The notes under the pieces were generated by a model, which saw only the letters and a list, made by a program, of their open reading frames with translations, was not told the DNA's origin and did no database searches. Below are positions 1 to 12,558 of a DNA stretch of 64,000 bases, in pieces (positions within the stretch are counted from its first letter, which is position 1; every line of letters starts with the position of its first letter). The stretch is from Anastatus disparis (taxonomy: Eukaryota > Arthropoda > Insecta > Hymenoptera > Eupelmidae): NCBI GenBank assembly GCA_017163975.1, contig JAFFSR010000317.1, positions 924,001 to 988,000 on the forward strand, written 5' to 3'. The translations under genes were made by a program, and so were the position numbers.

Positions 1-318
1 CAAATATAGATAAACAAATTAGAAGCGTTATAAATGTCTGAATTGCTAACCTCAACGGTTAAACATTACAACACTTGTTAATAAATAAATATTACAGAGA
101 TTTAAATTGGAAATTAAATATTGAAAAAAAATTGTTGAATTTAACAATTTAAGCATTTGATACTTACAGAAAATTCGTAAATTATTTTCATTTTTATTAT
201 TTTAAATTCAAGAAAATTGTTTTTCTTTTTTGTAACAGCATTAAATTTTTTTAAAAATAGATTAGTTATATTATTATATTATTATATTAGTTTCTCTTAA
301 CACAAATAAAAAGCAAAA
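1..318. other. AT-rich leader or flank with no gene
   Basis: This stretch is AT-rich and has no open frame of note. It lies directly upstream of the Gag-like ORF, so it is probably the untranslated leader of that retroelement. I see no TGG-type primer binding site, so the 5' LTR should lie outside the window. Confidence 0.4.
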
Positions 319-1458
319 ATGTCGAGGCGTAAATCAGATGTTATAATGAATGAACTTCATGAAGATCAAGATACAGTAGAGAAGATTAATCCGAAATTAT
401 ATGAGTGGATGCAAGCAATCACACTAGAATTCAAAACTCTTCAACTACAAAACAATGAATTAATAAAGGAAAATAAAGAATTAAAAGAAGAAAATAAAAG
501 ATTGATTGATGAAATACAGGACAATTTAACACAAAAAATTAATGAAACCGTACGAGAATACGAAGATAAGATCGAAGAGCTTAAAGGAATAGTAAATAGA
601 GATAGTATACGCACAGAAAATACTGAAATTCCAAATAATAAAATAAAAATACCAATGCCTAAATATGAAGGTAACATCGATGAAAGACCAATGAAATTCC
701 TTAATGAATTGGACCAATATATAGATTTAAAAGGATTAACTGAAAAGGAAACATTGCAATTATTGCCAACAATACTGCAAAAACAAGCTAATGCATGGTG
801 GTACATCTACCAAGATGATGTCAAAACATTTGAACAATTCAAAAATATATTTTTAGAGCGCTATTGGAACGAAGAAATACAGAGAACAACCAATAGAAAA
901 GTAGAATTTGGTCAGTATTATGAAAACAGCAAAATAAGTCGAGTAACATACGCTACACAAATATTTGGTTTTGCAAAGGAATTACAATTAAATTATTCAG
1001 AAGAGGAATTGACCATTAAAATAAGCAAGCACTTCGACAGAAACATTAAGCAAGCTATAAGATGCTTACAAAATAAAAATAAAAATACACTGTTTGAAAT
1101 ATTAGCAGATTTCGATAGTGATGACAAACATAAAAAAGATAAAATCTATCACAGTAATTACAATTAACAGGATGAAGAGGAAGAATATTATATAAAACAA
1201 AGAGAAAATTTTCATGAACAAAATGCAAACAATTACACGTATAATAATCAAAAACAAGAAGACAAAAAACCATATAATAGAAACGAACAAGTAAATAGTA
1301 CAAGAATAATAGAAAAATCTAATAGAAATAGAGACATACGACGCGAAGTTCATAAACCACCTGTAAGTCAGAAAATAGTAAAACAAAGCATAAAAGATTT
1401 AGATGTTCTAAATATAGACATCGAAAAAGAATTTAATTTAGAGAATCAGGAAAACTGA
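319..1458 (+). pseudogene. Gag-like protein of an LTR-type retroelement, interrupted by one in-frame stop
   Basis: An ATG at 319 opens a frame that reads 282 codons to a TAA at 1165-1167. The same frame then continues without a stop for about 96 codons to a TGA at 1456. Residues about 35-95 are a charged coiled coil (leucine and glutamate/lysine heptads). Residues about 110-270 look like a retrotransposon Gag core: a KIPMPKYEG entry, then an ANAWWYIYQDD block and an FERYW-like block typical of Gag capsid regions. No CCHC knuckle is seen; the part after the stop is rich in N, K and E. It is very AT-rich, unlike the gypsy gag at 14.2 kb, and belongs to another family. The single stop may be a point mutation or a readthrough codon; I favour mutation because the downstream ORF is also shifted. 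Confidence 0.6.
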
Positions 1459-2333
1459 ATAAAGTTGTATTTCAAAAGGCAGAGGGGGGCAGAAATACAA
1501 CGAAAATTAATACCCTAAAAACAAAAATAATTAAAACTTCAAAGAAAGCAGATTGTGCCAACATAAAAGGCAAAAATAACAAATCTACGAGATTTGAAAA
1601 ACATAAATTGTTAAATAAAAATTTTGATAAAAGAAAAAATGTATATTTGGTAATACCAAATTCAAAAACCCATAAAATGTTGAAAATGATCGTAAAAACA
1701 GTGCATAAAAACAAATTATTATCAATGTTAAAAGACGAATATGTCACTTTAACAAATAATGAGCAAAAGCTCAGTGAGTACGCTCACATGAAAAAAATCG
1801 GAACACACGAGAGCCTGATTGACTCGAAGACATGTGTTACCGAAAATAATGAAGAAATTATGGATTTCATTCATACAAAAAATTATTTAAATAAACACAA
1901 TCTCACAAAAGATGAGTTTTGTGAAAATAATAAAAATGGTGATAATAAAGCACCAAAACCAATTGAACAAATAGATTCAATTCTCAAAGATAATAAAATA
2001 GTTAATAATGCTACTGAATTTTCTAAATCATATAGACATTGGGTAAAAGAAAATAATAACACACCTTCTTTTGCTTCAATTGAAAGTATAAAGAAATGCT
2101 ACATGCGCGGTGTAAACTTATGTAAAAAAGCATCAAAATTAACAGATTTAAGGCCTATGTTGAGCATAAAAAATATTAAAATGACAAATAAAGTCAAAAT
2201 AGCTAATTCATCAATAAATGAAGCAAAGCTACAGATCAAGAAAAGTTATGACCACAGCGGACCAAAAAATAAAATATTAATCAACGATGAATGCATCAAT
2301 GAAGAGAAATATCTGAAAAAGAAGAATCCTTAA
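1440..2333 (+). pseudogene. Lysine/asparagine-rich downstream ORF of the same retroelement, function not recognised
   Basis: A second frame (+2 relative to the Gag frame) is open from about 1440 to the TAA at 2331. It overlaps the end of the Gag-like reading near 1440-1458, as a frameshift product would. The predicted protein is basic and rich in K, N and I, with no protease, reverse transcriptase, RNase H or integrase motif that I can recognise. There is no convincing ATG near its beginning. It may be a decayed C-terminal Gag region, a diverged accessory ORF or a relic. Confidence 0.3.
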
Positions 2334-2950
2334 GAGCATGGCATCAACACGTTTAGGTAAAAGAAGAGCCTAGACAAACATAATATAATATAGAGTAAAT
2401 TTTGAAAAAAGATATTTATATTAAAGTTTTATTAAAATAATTGAAAAATTGAAATCATAAAAAACTATATTTCAATAATTAAATTAAAATTTACATGTAA
2501 AAATTGTCTGTGTGCGTATAAAAATAAAATTGATCGCACATCAGTCCTTATTATTTAATGTTAAAATGAATAAAAATACGAATTTACAGTAAAAAGTAGA
2601 AATGTACTTGGAACAAAGTACTGATAATGTGCGATAAATTTTATTTGGGGGGCACATCCTAGCCCGCATACAATTTTGTACAAAAAATTATTAAGCAATA
2701 TAAATTTAAAAGTTTAAAAGAAAACGATAGAAAATTTTGCACATTAGATTAAAATAAAAATTATCAAAACTAAAATATTGTAAGTTATTAAAATAAAATG
2801 ACGAAAAAAAAGCATGTGTAAGATTAGAAGGGAAAATATTAATATGTTAATTATAAAAAGAATAACAATGCAATGCTTTTCTCTTAAATCATTCAAATCA
2901 CAGTGATTTCATTTATTGTTAGAAATGAAATGCATTTTTGTTAACAAAAG
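2334..2950. other. AT-rich non-coding end of the retroelement
   Basis: No ORF of significance is present. A G-run (GGGGGGCAC, about 2646-2654) and a second one at about 2962-2968 are both candidate polypurine tracts. The latter directly precedes the LTR-like block. Confidence 0.35.
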
Positions 2951-2968
2951 CCATTTCATTTCGGGGGC

Positions 2969-3615
2969 ACTGAGACCTCACTTGATGATTTTCATATAGA
3001 AAAGCATCATGGTAATAAGCGGCGAGAGGGGATATAGGAAAGACCCGAACGCGCGTTCGCGAGCGCGCAGCTACGCCCCTAATTTTGACAGCCAAGCGAC
3101 TATTAAGTGTAACGCGTATACTTTCTTATGTATAATATCCCTACTCTGATGCGGCAGAGTAGGAATATAGCGGCAAGCGCCGAAAATGCGAAGCATCTTG
3201 CTTAACGAAGAGCTTGTGCTCCGCACTCGTGTGTCATCTCGTCAGAAATAAAGATCTAAATAAAATGTAATTACCGAGTCAGTGCCTTTCTTTGTGTTAT
3301 TCGCTCACAAATGATGGTGAAGAAGTTTGCCGAAAGAGCAGCTTCCTAACTGTGAGTGAGCGAATAACATTTTACAAATAATTAAACCGTGATAGATTAA
3401 TTATCGCGAGTGATTAAAAAGTGTAACTAAGTGTGGTGTGTATTTGTTTAATTTACCACACTTGTCTAACTAAATTCTCGTAAAAAGGCTAAAGCCTAAA
3501 AGTAAAACTCTTGCAGAAGCGTGAGACTAGCAAAGCATAGCTTGGAGTTTTCACGCCGTTGCAAGAATAAAGTATAATCGCGAAGTTTATTGAATATATT
3601 CGCGTAACAGGTGAT
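2969..3615 (+). repeat. Probable 3' LTR (boundaries uncertain)
   Basis: A block distinctly richer in GC than its surroundings follows a G-run that could be a polypurine tract. It opens with TGAGACC and has a TATA-like box (about 3034), two AATAAA-type polyadenylation signals (about 3247-3265) and a perfect 13-bp hairpin at 3296-3308/3356-3368. The right end is not defined because the other LTR is outside the window. Confidence 0.4.
3296..3368 (+). other. Perfect 13-bp stem hairpin in the LTR-like block
   Basis: GTTATTCGCTCAC at 3296-3308 is perfectly complementary to GTGAGCGAATAAC at 3356-3368. The loop is about 47 nt. It lies just downstream of the polyadenylation signals, where a structured R/U5 RNA would be expected. 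Confidence 0.5.
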
Positions 3616-3912
3616 ACATGAGGCCCAAGAATCCTTATGCTTCATTTCCTTCCTCCTTTCTCCTTTTCTTTCCAGGAAGAATCATAAAAAATAATATATA
3701 CTTTGAGTAAGCTAGGCATACGAACCCGAGCTTACAGAGCATGGCGTCTCTGTGGTGCACGGTTTAGCTTAGCTTACTCGTTTATCAAACAAAAAACCTT
3801 GCTCGTATACGAATAAGAAAATGGTGTGCGACTTAAAAGTGCGTTACACACTTGTTATTCTTCTAAATAACAAGTTGTGACGTCACAACATACACACATA
3901 TACACATATCCA

Positions 3913-3914
<2 letters not shown>

Positions 3915-3952
<38 letters not shown>
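3915..3952. repeat. (TA)n microsatellite
   Basis: An uninterrupted TA run sits inside a wider region of CA/TA dinucleotides (3880-4060). Confidence 0.95.
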
Positions 3953-3955
<3 letters not shown>

Positions 3956-4064
3956 TTTCACATATACATGTCACATACATACGTATACATAAACACATAC
4001 ACACATACACATACACTCATGCACATAAAGACACACATATACGCACATACACATATACAACATT

Positions 4065-4385
4065 TGCCTTTCCATCTCCGTCTCTTTGTCTCCGTCTTTG
4101 TTTCTTTGTCTCTGTCTCTCCATCTCCGTCTCTGTTTCTTTTTTTCCGTCTCTGTTTCTGTTCCTCCGTCTCTGTCTCTTCGTCTCCATCCTCTCATCTA
4201 TGTCCCTCCGACTCCGTTCCTCCGTCTTTGACTCTCTGTCTCTGTCTCTCCGTTTTCATCTCTTTGTCCTTTTGTCTGTGTCTCTCCGTTCTCGTCTCAC
4301 TGTCTTTTTCTCTCCGTCTGTGTGTATTTGTCTCTCCGTCTCCGTTCCTACGTCTCCGTTTCTTCATCTCCGTCCCTTTATCTGA
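4065..4385. repeat. CT-rich minisatellite, CCGTCTCTNTNTCT type
   Basis: Short, variable units built on CCGTCTCT and CCGTCT(T)TG(T) are repeated for about 320 bp. Both strands show long open frames rich in S, L, F, V or R, E, K here, but these are by-products of the repeat. Confidence 0.85.
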
Positions 4386-4398
4386 AACACATGATTAA

Positions 4399-4870
4399 AA
4401 AAAATGAATTCTCATCATATTTTTTTATTAGTTTAAATGGAATTTAGTAAGACAAATTTTAAATTTATTATGATGATATGATTTGTATTCAAACAATTTT
4501 TATGCATACTGGAACTTCAATTAATTCCTTTTTTTCAAATATATTAAAACTAAATTTTAAACAGAACTGCAATATAAAAATTTATAAATTGAGGCAATTT
4601 TTTTGACTTTAAAATTGGCTAATTTATACATATTAATATAATATTTGAAAATTTGACCAAGCAACGTTAAGAGCGAGGTAAATCGAGCTCGTTTAATATT
4701 AGAAAAATAACTTTTTAAGATTGTATTTTATTATATGTATGTTAAAAAGAATATTTTTATATTATGTTATGATAATTTTTCTAATGGGGTATTAGATATA
4801 TTCTAAAAATGAATATGTTTCTCCTAATAAAAATATTATTGCTTTAATAAAATTATTATTAATACATTTA
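4399..4870. other. AT-rich DNA, nothing recognised
   Basis: No ORF, repeat or structure is apparent beyond poly-A/T tracts. Confidence 0.5.
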
Positions 4871-4899
4871 ATTATTAACAATTTTTACATGCATGACAA

Positions 4900-6305
4900 T
4901 TCATACCCACACAGCGTGGAACATTCACGGAAGCTTCCTGGAATATTAGCAAGGAAGATTCGAAATATTTTAGGAATCTTCCATGGAATATTCCTGTAAT
5001 ATTCGTATGTCCTTGATTCTTCTTACATTGGAACAGTCGATGCAATATTGTTGGAAGATTCCAAGAATATTTCATTGGAGAATTTAGGTCATCTCAGATA
5101 TTTCATTGAAACATTTTAGAAATCTTGCGGGAATATTTTACAAAATATTCCGTTGAAACATTCATGAAAGGTTTTCGGAATATGAGAACCGAAGATTTGA
5201 AACATTTCATGAACCTTTCATGGAATATGCATGAAAGATTCAAAGAATCTTTCATGAAATATTCCATAAAATATTTCTGGAAAATTTTAGAAATCCATAG
5301 TAAAATATTCCATAGAATATTTATGGAAGATTCGTAGAATATTTGCACAAAAGATTTTGAATATTTCATAAATTTTCCATGAAATATTCGTCTAACATTA
5401 GTATGTCCTTGATTCTTTCATGGAATATTCTAAAAAGATTTCAATAATATTTGAATAAAAGGTTTGTGTAATCTCTCATCTTTCATGAAATGTTTCTGGA
5501 AGATTTTTGGATGATTTCGATGAAAGATTTAGAGGTTTTAAATCTACCACGAAATATTTCTAAAATATTCCATAAAAGGTTATGAAATGCTGTGAGGGGA
5601 TAGTATACACATTATATAATAACACATTATACTTATACATCAATACATATACGCATACATAAACATTGACATTTAGTTATAAAATTGCATTTACACATTT
5701 GCTTTGACTGTACAAAACAAAACGCCGACCCTTTCACTTATATAGTATGTTAAGTATGGTCCAATCGCTTGGGGATAAAACTCCCATTTAATGAACATCC
5801 CTCTATCGGCGTCACTGGAAATCTCCCGTAACATCCCGCGCAACCTTCCAATGAAAACTTTATGGAATCCTTCTAGAATCTTTCATGAAATATTCCACTG
5901 GGAGATTACTTAAATCTTTCTGCGAAATATTCCGTAAATAATTTCTGAAAGATTTATGTAATATTCCAATGTACGATTTCAAAGTTTTTCGGAATCTTTT
6001 AGCGAAATGTTTATGAAACCATTCTGGAATTTTCCATGAAATATTCCACTGGAATATTTTATGAAAATTGCATGTAATATTTCATGAAACATTCTAAAAA
6101 TCTTCTGTGAATATTCTATGGACTATTGCGGAAGCGTTTTTGAATATTCCTTTGAAATATTCCATAAATATTCCTGGAAGCTGACAATAAAAGATTCCCG
6201 TTGAATATTTCAAAGTATTCCATGAAGACTTCCTAGAATCTGCATGGAAGGTTCGATTAAAATAGTCTAGTGGAAGATCTCGAAATATTTCAATAAATTT
6301 TCCCA
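4900..6305. repeat. Degenerate palindromic satellite built on ATGAAATATTCC / GGAATATTTCAT
   Basis: Two blocks (about 4900-5580 and 5815-6305) are packed with variants of a roughly 10-14 bp motif in both orientations: TTTCATGGAATATTC, GAAATATTCC, GGAAGATTC and similar. Because the motif is close to its own reverse complement, both strands give similar pseudo-peptides (KYF, MEDS, FHE motifs). The 5581-5814 gap between the blocks is ordinary AT-rich sequence with CA/TA runs. Confidence 0.75.
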
Positions 6306-8380
6306 TGCTGTGTAAGTATAAATGCAAACACACGTACATATGAATATGTAATTAAGGTTACATGAATGTTATTTATAAAAAATTGTTTTCTAGTAAATTT
6401 TTAAATACTAATGTATTTTCATGAAATTAATTTAAGTACTTTATTCTCTGAATGATAACTGAATAAAACTTCGATTGAATAAATTACGCTATGCAATAAA
6501 TATATAAATTTATTTATTTGTTCAACAAATGAAATGATTTTTTATTAAGTATATTATTCTTACATATGTATTACACAAATAATAATTACAATGAATTATA
6601 GTTAAGTAAATATTTGTATTTTAATAAGCATAGCATTGAAATTTATTTTGATGAAAATGTTATTTAATTGACATTTTCAATTATCTTTTAATACCTTATA
6701 ACTATATTTAAAAAGTCACTTATCATCAATAAAAATATTTAAATTCTTTAAATAATAATTCTTTATTAATATTAAGAATTCATTCATAAATTATAATATC
6801 AATGATATGGAAATAAAAAACAAATATAAAATTGAATATTATATAACCTTACTTGTGATACACTTCGTAATATTTATATTTCATTAAGAATCTACATTTA
6901 ATGCAAATAGAATTGTTGGGTAATTGCAAATAGTCGATTTATTATTTTGAAATATGCGAATTTTAAAATAGATAAAATATTTTATTTTAATTTTATAATT
7001 GTGTATTTAAATTTAGTATTCCGTATGTATAAAATACATATGTGAAGATATAATAATTAGAAATAAACACAAAATTTGTTTTCAAGCATGCTCTAAGTAA
7101 AAAGATTATTTTTAATTTCATCGTTCAAATTCATAGTCAGATATTGAGGTCAACAATCTAAGCATAGGACCCGTTATTTAATAAGATTATATGTTATACT
7201 TTACTCGTTACACGCTTTAAAATTTTGCTGTCCGATGTCTACTGAATTTAATATCTAAACAATACTCAAGTTCGAAATCATACGTGATATTTATGGTCAC
7301 CTATGATGTCGAGCTTAATTTCCGACTTTTGTGAATTGTGCATCACAATTTACATACGATTTAGAACATTCTTTACTTTTTTTCCCATGTGAAAAATATA
7401 CTATATAAAGTAAAATATCATTTCAAATATTAAACTACATATGTTTGCACTTTATTGAAAATTAGTGAAGTTAATTATATACATGTAACCGAACAGAACT
7501 ACATGACATTCCATTTATGACGTATTTAAACTTAGCCTTATATTGTATGTGTAATAAATGAAGCTTTCCTTTAATATTTGTTTACATATACAATAATGTA
7601 TATTTAAATTCAATATTCAAAAGTTAATTTATTCTTTAGTGAATTTTAAATATCAATGTGATTAAAATATTTACCACCTTTATCTACGAATCTCCAGTTC
7701 TTCGGATTTGTGAATTTTTTAGATATGTGCTTTGAGCATATATACATGGAGGCAGCATGTTATATGAAAAAGTGGTGGCTTTTTTAACGATGATGTGAGA
7801 GAGAAAGAAAATAATAACTTGCATACTGTCTCTCTGGTGCAGCGTTTACGGGAGCGTCACGCGAGAGAGATAGAATGTAAGTTAATATTTTGTTACTCTC
7901 TACCCAAAGTTGCCACCACTTAATATGCTCTAAGGGTATGTGTAATTTTTCTTTTAATAAGATTTGCCTTTTCTATTGGTTCCCATATAATTAGTAGTTA
8001 TTATATATTGAAGTAAAACTACCTTTTTCTACAGTTCTTGGCTTCTACGGATCTGCGCATTTTTTCGTAACAAGGATAGCAATTTTTATTAAGTCCTAAA
8101 TAATAAGTAGTAATTATATACAAGCACTTTTTTCGGGCCTTATTCTTGGGCTTAAGTATATATATTTCTCTCTTCATCTATGTTTCATTATATTTTGCTT
8201 CATTATCTTTTTTTCACTCTATATGTGTTCTTCCTTCATTTTTCTTGTACCTTCTTCATCTTTAGCCACCCTTCTTAATTTTCTTTTTTCTTCAAAGTAT
8301 AGACTTCAATTATGATATAATATTAGAGTCTACACTTGACTAGCTTTTGGACAGAAGAGAAAATTTTTTGTTGACAGTGC
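6306..8380. other. AT-rich non-coding DNA
   Basis: No credible ORF is present. One imperfect inverted pair is visible at about 7734-7935: GAGCATAT and GTGGTGGC on the left, GCCACCAC and ATATGCTC on the right, flanking a GAGAGA-rich centre. It may be an old MITE. Confidence 0.45.
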
Positions 8381-8384
8381 ATCT

Positions 8385-8635
8385 CTAAATGCAGCTAAAT
8401 TTGACTCAATCAGCTAATTTTTGACTGACGTTTTGTCAATTTTTATCTAAATTTTGTATAATTGAACTGACTTTATGAATAAATTCAGCTAATTTACAGG
8501 TAAATTTACCCTACTTCTGCTAAGTTTTAACTAACTTTTAGCTAACTTCTATAGAACTTTTAGCAATTTTTAAGCCAACTTTTATTTAACTTGTAACTTC
8601 TATTTTAACGAAATTTTAGCTACATTATAGCTAAC
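8385..8635. repeat. Degenerate tandem repeat of AGCTAA(A/C)TTTT
   Basis: CAGCTAATTTT, TAGCTAACTTTTA and CTAAGTTTTAACTAACTTTTAGCTAAC variants recur every 10-20 bp for about 250 bp. The array is degenerate and no long unit is conserved. Confidence 0.6.
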
Positions 8636-8639
8636 TGGG

Positions 8640-10180
8640 GTCACGATTGATTCTTATACATGGCGGTAGCGTCGATAACGGTGGCGAAAACTTTTTATAA
8701 TATAAAGAGATATATCTTTCTATATAATATAGTCTTTAAAAAAATTTAGTCGTTGACCCCCCATATCTTACCCATGGAACTCTTATTTTCCACCCTTTTA
8801 TTTAATAACACCTATTTTCTACTCATTTTATTATCATTTTCCACCTTATTTCAACTCTACATTTTAACATTTTACCCAACAAAAATAACTGTTGATACCC
8901 AAGTAAAAATACTTAAGTTCCAATTTATACTCAATACTGAAATAACGTTCATGAATTCGAACTTTATAGACGAATCTCAATCTTATAAATACTGAAGATT
9001 ATCAAGCTCCAACCTTAATCTTTAATTTGTACTTGCGTACACAGAGAAAAGAAAATACCTTGAAAAAATGTACTAACTCGAGTCAGTAGTAAAAAAAAAT
9101 TATCACTCGTTTTTTAATTGACACTCAGTACATAAATTAAGGGCACAAAACACTTTTTTTCTGGTCCCACTATCAAATTTGGATTAATTGCTTTTTTTCA
9201 TAGAAAATTTACCGTAGAATAAGCTCCAAAAAGTTTTTTTTACACTATCTCATTTAGTTTCGTTTTTATGAAAAAATTAGTAGGATAAACTTTAAATTGA
9301 TTTTTTTGTTAATTTTGCTATTTTGGGATTTTTCTCGAATTTTTAGCTAATTTTATTAAAACACTATAAGAAATCATTTTTTTTATTGCTTGATTCAATA
9401 ATTCATAAATCATTAATTAATCTCCAAAAAGTTTTTTTCAAAAGATTTAATTTTGTTTTTATTTATTAAGTCTATAATGATATAATTTTTATAGTTTTAA
9501 AAAATTTTAAGAATTATTTTAAACTATATTTTTTACATTTTTATTGATTATTTTTTAGGTTCAATCAAAAAAAAAGTTTATTTTTTTAATTTTAACAAAA
9601 TATTTATCTTGATTAAAGCTCTAAAAAGTTTTTCATTGATATTTTATTCCGTTTTGATTTTATAAGAAAACGAGTGGCACATATTTATTCATGTAATTTT
9701 TTATCAATTCAAATATCGTGCGTCCGCGCTCTCGGCTTGTATCATTTTGCTACATTACAGTCAGTCTCAGCTGATTGTATGGTTAGTTTGCAGTTAGTTT
9801 GTTTATTGAAAGTGCATTTAAAAAATTATTAGTAGGTTTTGTGGTTTAATTTACATCAAATTATTAATTTTTATTAAAGTAATATATTTATTGTACCCTG
9901 TATATTATAACTATATATATGTAAAAGTCAAAACCTTTCGAGCGTCAGCTACTCAGGCGACATCTATTACAAGATTAGTCTTGCTACATATGTATTGCAG
10001 TTAGTTGTCTGTAAGCGACCGTTTAGTATGCTTGCTTTCTTTTGTATTACTGCTCAAAGCTATAATATTACTTTTATATTATTAAAGGCTACTTTATAAT
10101 TCGCATTGTGTGTTCGTTTAAATAGAGAGTGTATTTCAAGCGTTAAAAGCTTGAATTGACATTAAAATTACTAACCTCAA
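8640..10180. other. AT-rich non-coding DNA upstream of the Mutator-like gene
   Basis: Poly-A/T stretches dominate and no coding frame is convincing. The last 400 bp lead to the Mutator-like ATG and may hold its promoter, but I cannot identify a specific element. Confidence 0.4.
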
Positions 10181-10182
10181 AA

Positions 10183-10860
10183 ATGTCAAATAATCAAAGA
10201 GATATAAGAGGCAGATTTGTTAAACAACATCAAGATATAAAACGATCTACAGGAAGATCTAAAAAGAGGCCAAGGAAATTTCTTGGTAAGAGTGAAAAAA
10301 ATTCTCCTGAAGCTAAGAGAATTAGACCCTCTACTTCTTTTTCTAAGCTGAAAAGAACAGAATTTTCAAGTTCCAGGGCAAAAAATAGAATTGTTGGTAT
10401 CAACATTCTATTTCCTGAGTTAAAAAAAATTGTGTGCTGTAATGTGTGCCATAATAAAATACAATGTATTAAATCTTTTTTCCAAGGACTAGGATTTAAA
10501 ATTGATGTGATTTGTAATTCTTGTGATGAATTAGCATCTATAAACTCTAGCAAGAGAGTGGGTGTTATGAATAATGCATCTGAAGTAAATTGACGTAGTA
10601 TTCTTGCTGCTTGTGCACTTGGCCATGGACTTGTTGGCTTATCTACTTTTTGTATTATAATGGATTTGCCAAAGCCAGTTGCATGGTCAGCGTCCAGTGT
10701 TATGAATGATCAACTTATATGGGCAAGTGGCAGAAGAATCTACGTCTGAAGCTGTTAAGAAATAACTTGATTTGATTTCCCCAAATAGTGCTGATCTTGA
10801 TGTAACTTTCTCAAGATGATGGAAAAATTTGACATTTAACTTGGAAATGTATCTGTTCGA
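10183..10860 (+). pseudogene. Mutator-like (MULE) transposase N-terminal region, broken
   Basis: The likely start is the ATG at 10183 (context CAAAAATGTCA), although the open frame extends slightly upstream. The protein begins with a basic segment (RDIRGRFVKQH, RSKKRPRK) and has a cysteine pair cluster CCNVCHNK ... CNSCDE (about residues 82-116), the zinc-binding arrangement seen at the start of insect Mutator-like transposase domains. The frame stops at TGA 10591. It continues in the same phase with a block resembling the conserved helical region (ALGHGLVGLSTFCIIMDLPK), then meets a further stop at 10747. Beyond that, a DLDVTF block may mark the first catalytic aspartate region. The rest of the transposase is missing. 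The TA-flanked element begins at 10882, immediately after these last recognisable residues. Assignment to the family is from motif recognition only. Confidence 0.6.
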
Positions 10861-11803
10861 ATGATAAAAGATGATTCAATATGGGTGATTCTATTCTAAC
10901 GGGTAATCACATGTAATCGTTTAATAAACTATCAATACAAGGTTTAAATATTATTAACCACAAATTTTTCATATACTTTCAGCTTGTAACTTTATGATCC
11001 GTTGACTTTTTAATCGCTAATTTCAATGTAGCTTTTATAGGGACCCTTAGACAGTATAAAAAGTAATCTCCCCTGTCTGTAATCATATATAAAATTTTTT
11101 TTAAACGTTGTAGAGATACAGGATAGATGAATTAATACTTCGGAAAGATCAAAAAATATTTTTTTCCATCCGTACATACATTTCAGCAGAATGGTTGAAA
11201 AAAAAATATTTTCTTTGACCCTTTGTTATTTTAAAAAAAAATGTATATTTTTTCATAGATGAAAAGCAATAATAATAAAAAATGTTATATTTGAATCTTA
11301 TGAAAATATAAGCTATTTCTATCACATGGAAATATTGTTATTATATGTTTATTTCGCTAAAAAATTGCTTTGTTGATCATAAAATACATTTTTGTTTACG
11401 TGTAAACATCATTTCACTTATGAAAGCTAAGTTACCTTTTCTACAATAATTCCCCTGGCTCTAAACATTTAACTGTCACAGATGATATAAGCGCATATTC
11501 AAATACGTAATAGACGTTTAAGAAAGTAGTAATGTACAACTAAAAGACTTTGTATAGTGAATGTTGAAGACCGTTTACTCGGTAAAAATTTCATTCAAAT
11601 TATCAGGTAATCTCCCCTGGCATATAATTTCCCTGGCTTTTTTGAGATGCACTCACAAAATTCTAATTAAATAATAAAGTCAACAATTTTATTCATGAAT
11701 TTCATACCATGAAGTGTTAAATTATTTGTACACTTGAAATTTAATACATATTATACTGCTTATAATTTTTAGATATTCAAAATTGAATATATATATATAT
11801 ATA

Positions 11804-12086
11804 CACTGAGAGAAAAGTTTAATAACTGTTAAAATATCTGTATATTTGATTTTAGTTTTGAGTTTTCTTAGTATTTATTGTATTATATATTAATAATTAA
11901 TATATATAAAGCTAATAACTTCATATATTTACTATAAAACTTTACGTATCTTTAGAAAGAATATAATATCTTAACTATTAATATTTGATTTCAACTATTA
12001 AGATTTGTATATTTAATTAGAATCTACAATATAAACTTTAATAGTTAATATACTAAGTTAACAGTTATGAAATCTTTCTCTCAGTA
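11804..12086. mobile_element. Small MITE with CACTGAGAGAAA ends and TA flanks
   Basis: CACTGAGAGAAAAGTTTAAT at 11804 is matched by an inverted copy ending at about 12086. The ends differ by a few bases and both are flanked by TA. The arms extend as looser inverted similarity (AACTGTTAA). The gypsy element was inserted a few bases to the right, in the adjacent TATAT. Confidence 0.6.
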
Positions 12087-12227
12087 TATATTGCGACGAG
12101 TATACATACTCACGCATTCAAACTTCCCGCCTGACGGCCAAGCTACTACAGAACAATAGTTCTGAGCTCAACCGCCAGGTGGCAGCCCCAAGCGCCGCTA
12201 CACGCATTAAGAAAAATGAGGCCGGAG

Positions 12228-12235
12228 TATATAAG
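12228..12235 (+). promoter_or_regulatory. TATA box of the 5' LTR promoter
   Basis: TATATAAG is followed about 30 nt later by an initiator-like GCAGTG. The same arrangement is in the 3' LTR at 19220-19227. Confidence 0.6.
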
Positions 12236-12558
12236 AGGCCGAGAAGCACAGCTAAGCAAGCAGTGTAGACTATAGCCCTCTCTCTCTCTTTACCTAAGTG
12301 AGCACACAAGGCTAAGAGAGAGCGAGACCGATAGTAGCTGGCTACCTTGGCTTGTGGAACACCACAGCTTAGGTAGAGCTTTTCTCTCTCTCTCGCATAC
12401 GAGGATAGATCAAGTGAGCACACAGGTCTACACTCTAATGCATAGACAGGTATTATAGAGATGCGTCAAGTGTGCACACAGGCGCATATCTATGTTACCT
12501 AAGAGCATACACTAGCCGCTTTTGCCCGCCGCATACCTACCGTTGCGCCGTTAAATTT

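Noticed and set aside
3877..4398. Open frames of 70-170 codons on both strands
   Set aside because: They consist only of microsatellite and CT-minisatellite translation with no domain.
5103..5369. Frames on both strands in the palindromic satellite
   Set aside because: Repeat translation, similar on both strands because the motif is self-complementary.
12118..12423. Minus-strand 101-codon frame, also present at 19110-19301 and in part at 62997-63269
   Set aside because: It lies in the LTR and recurs only because the LTR recurs; no domain and no start context.
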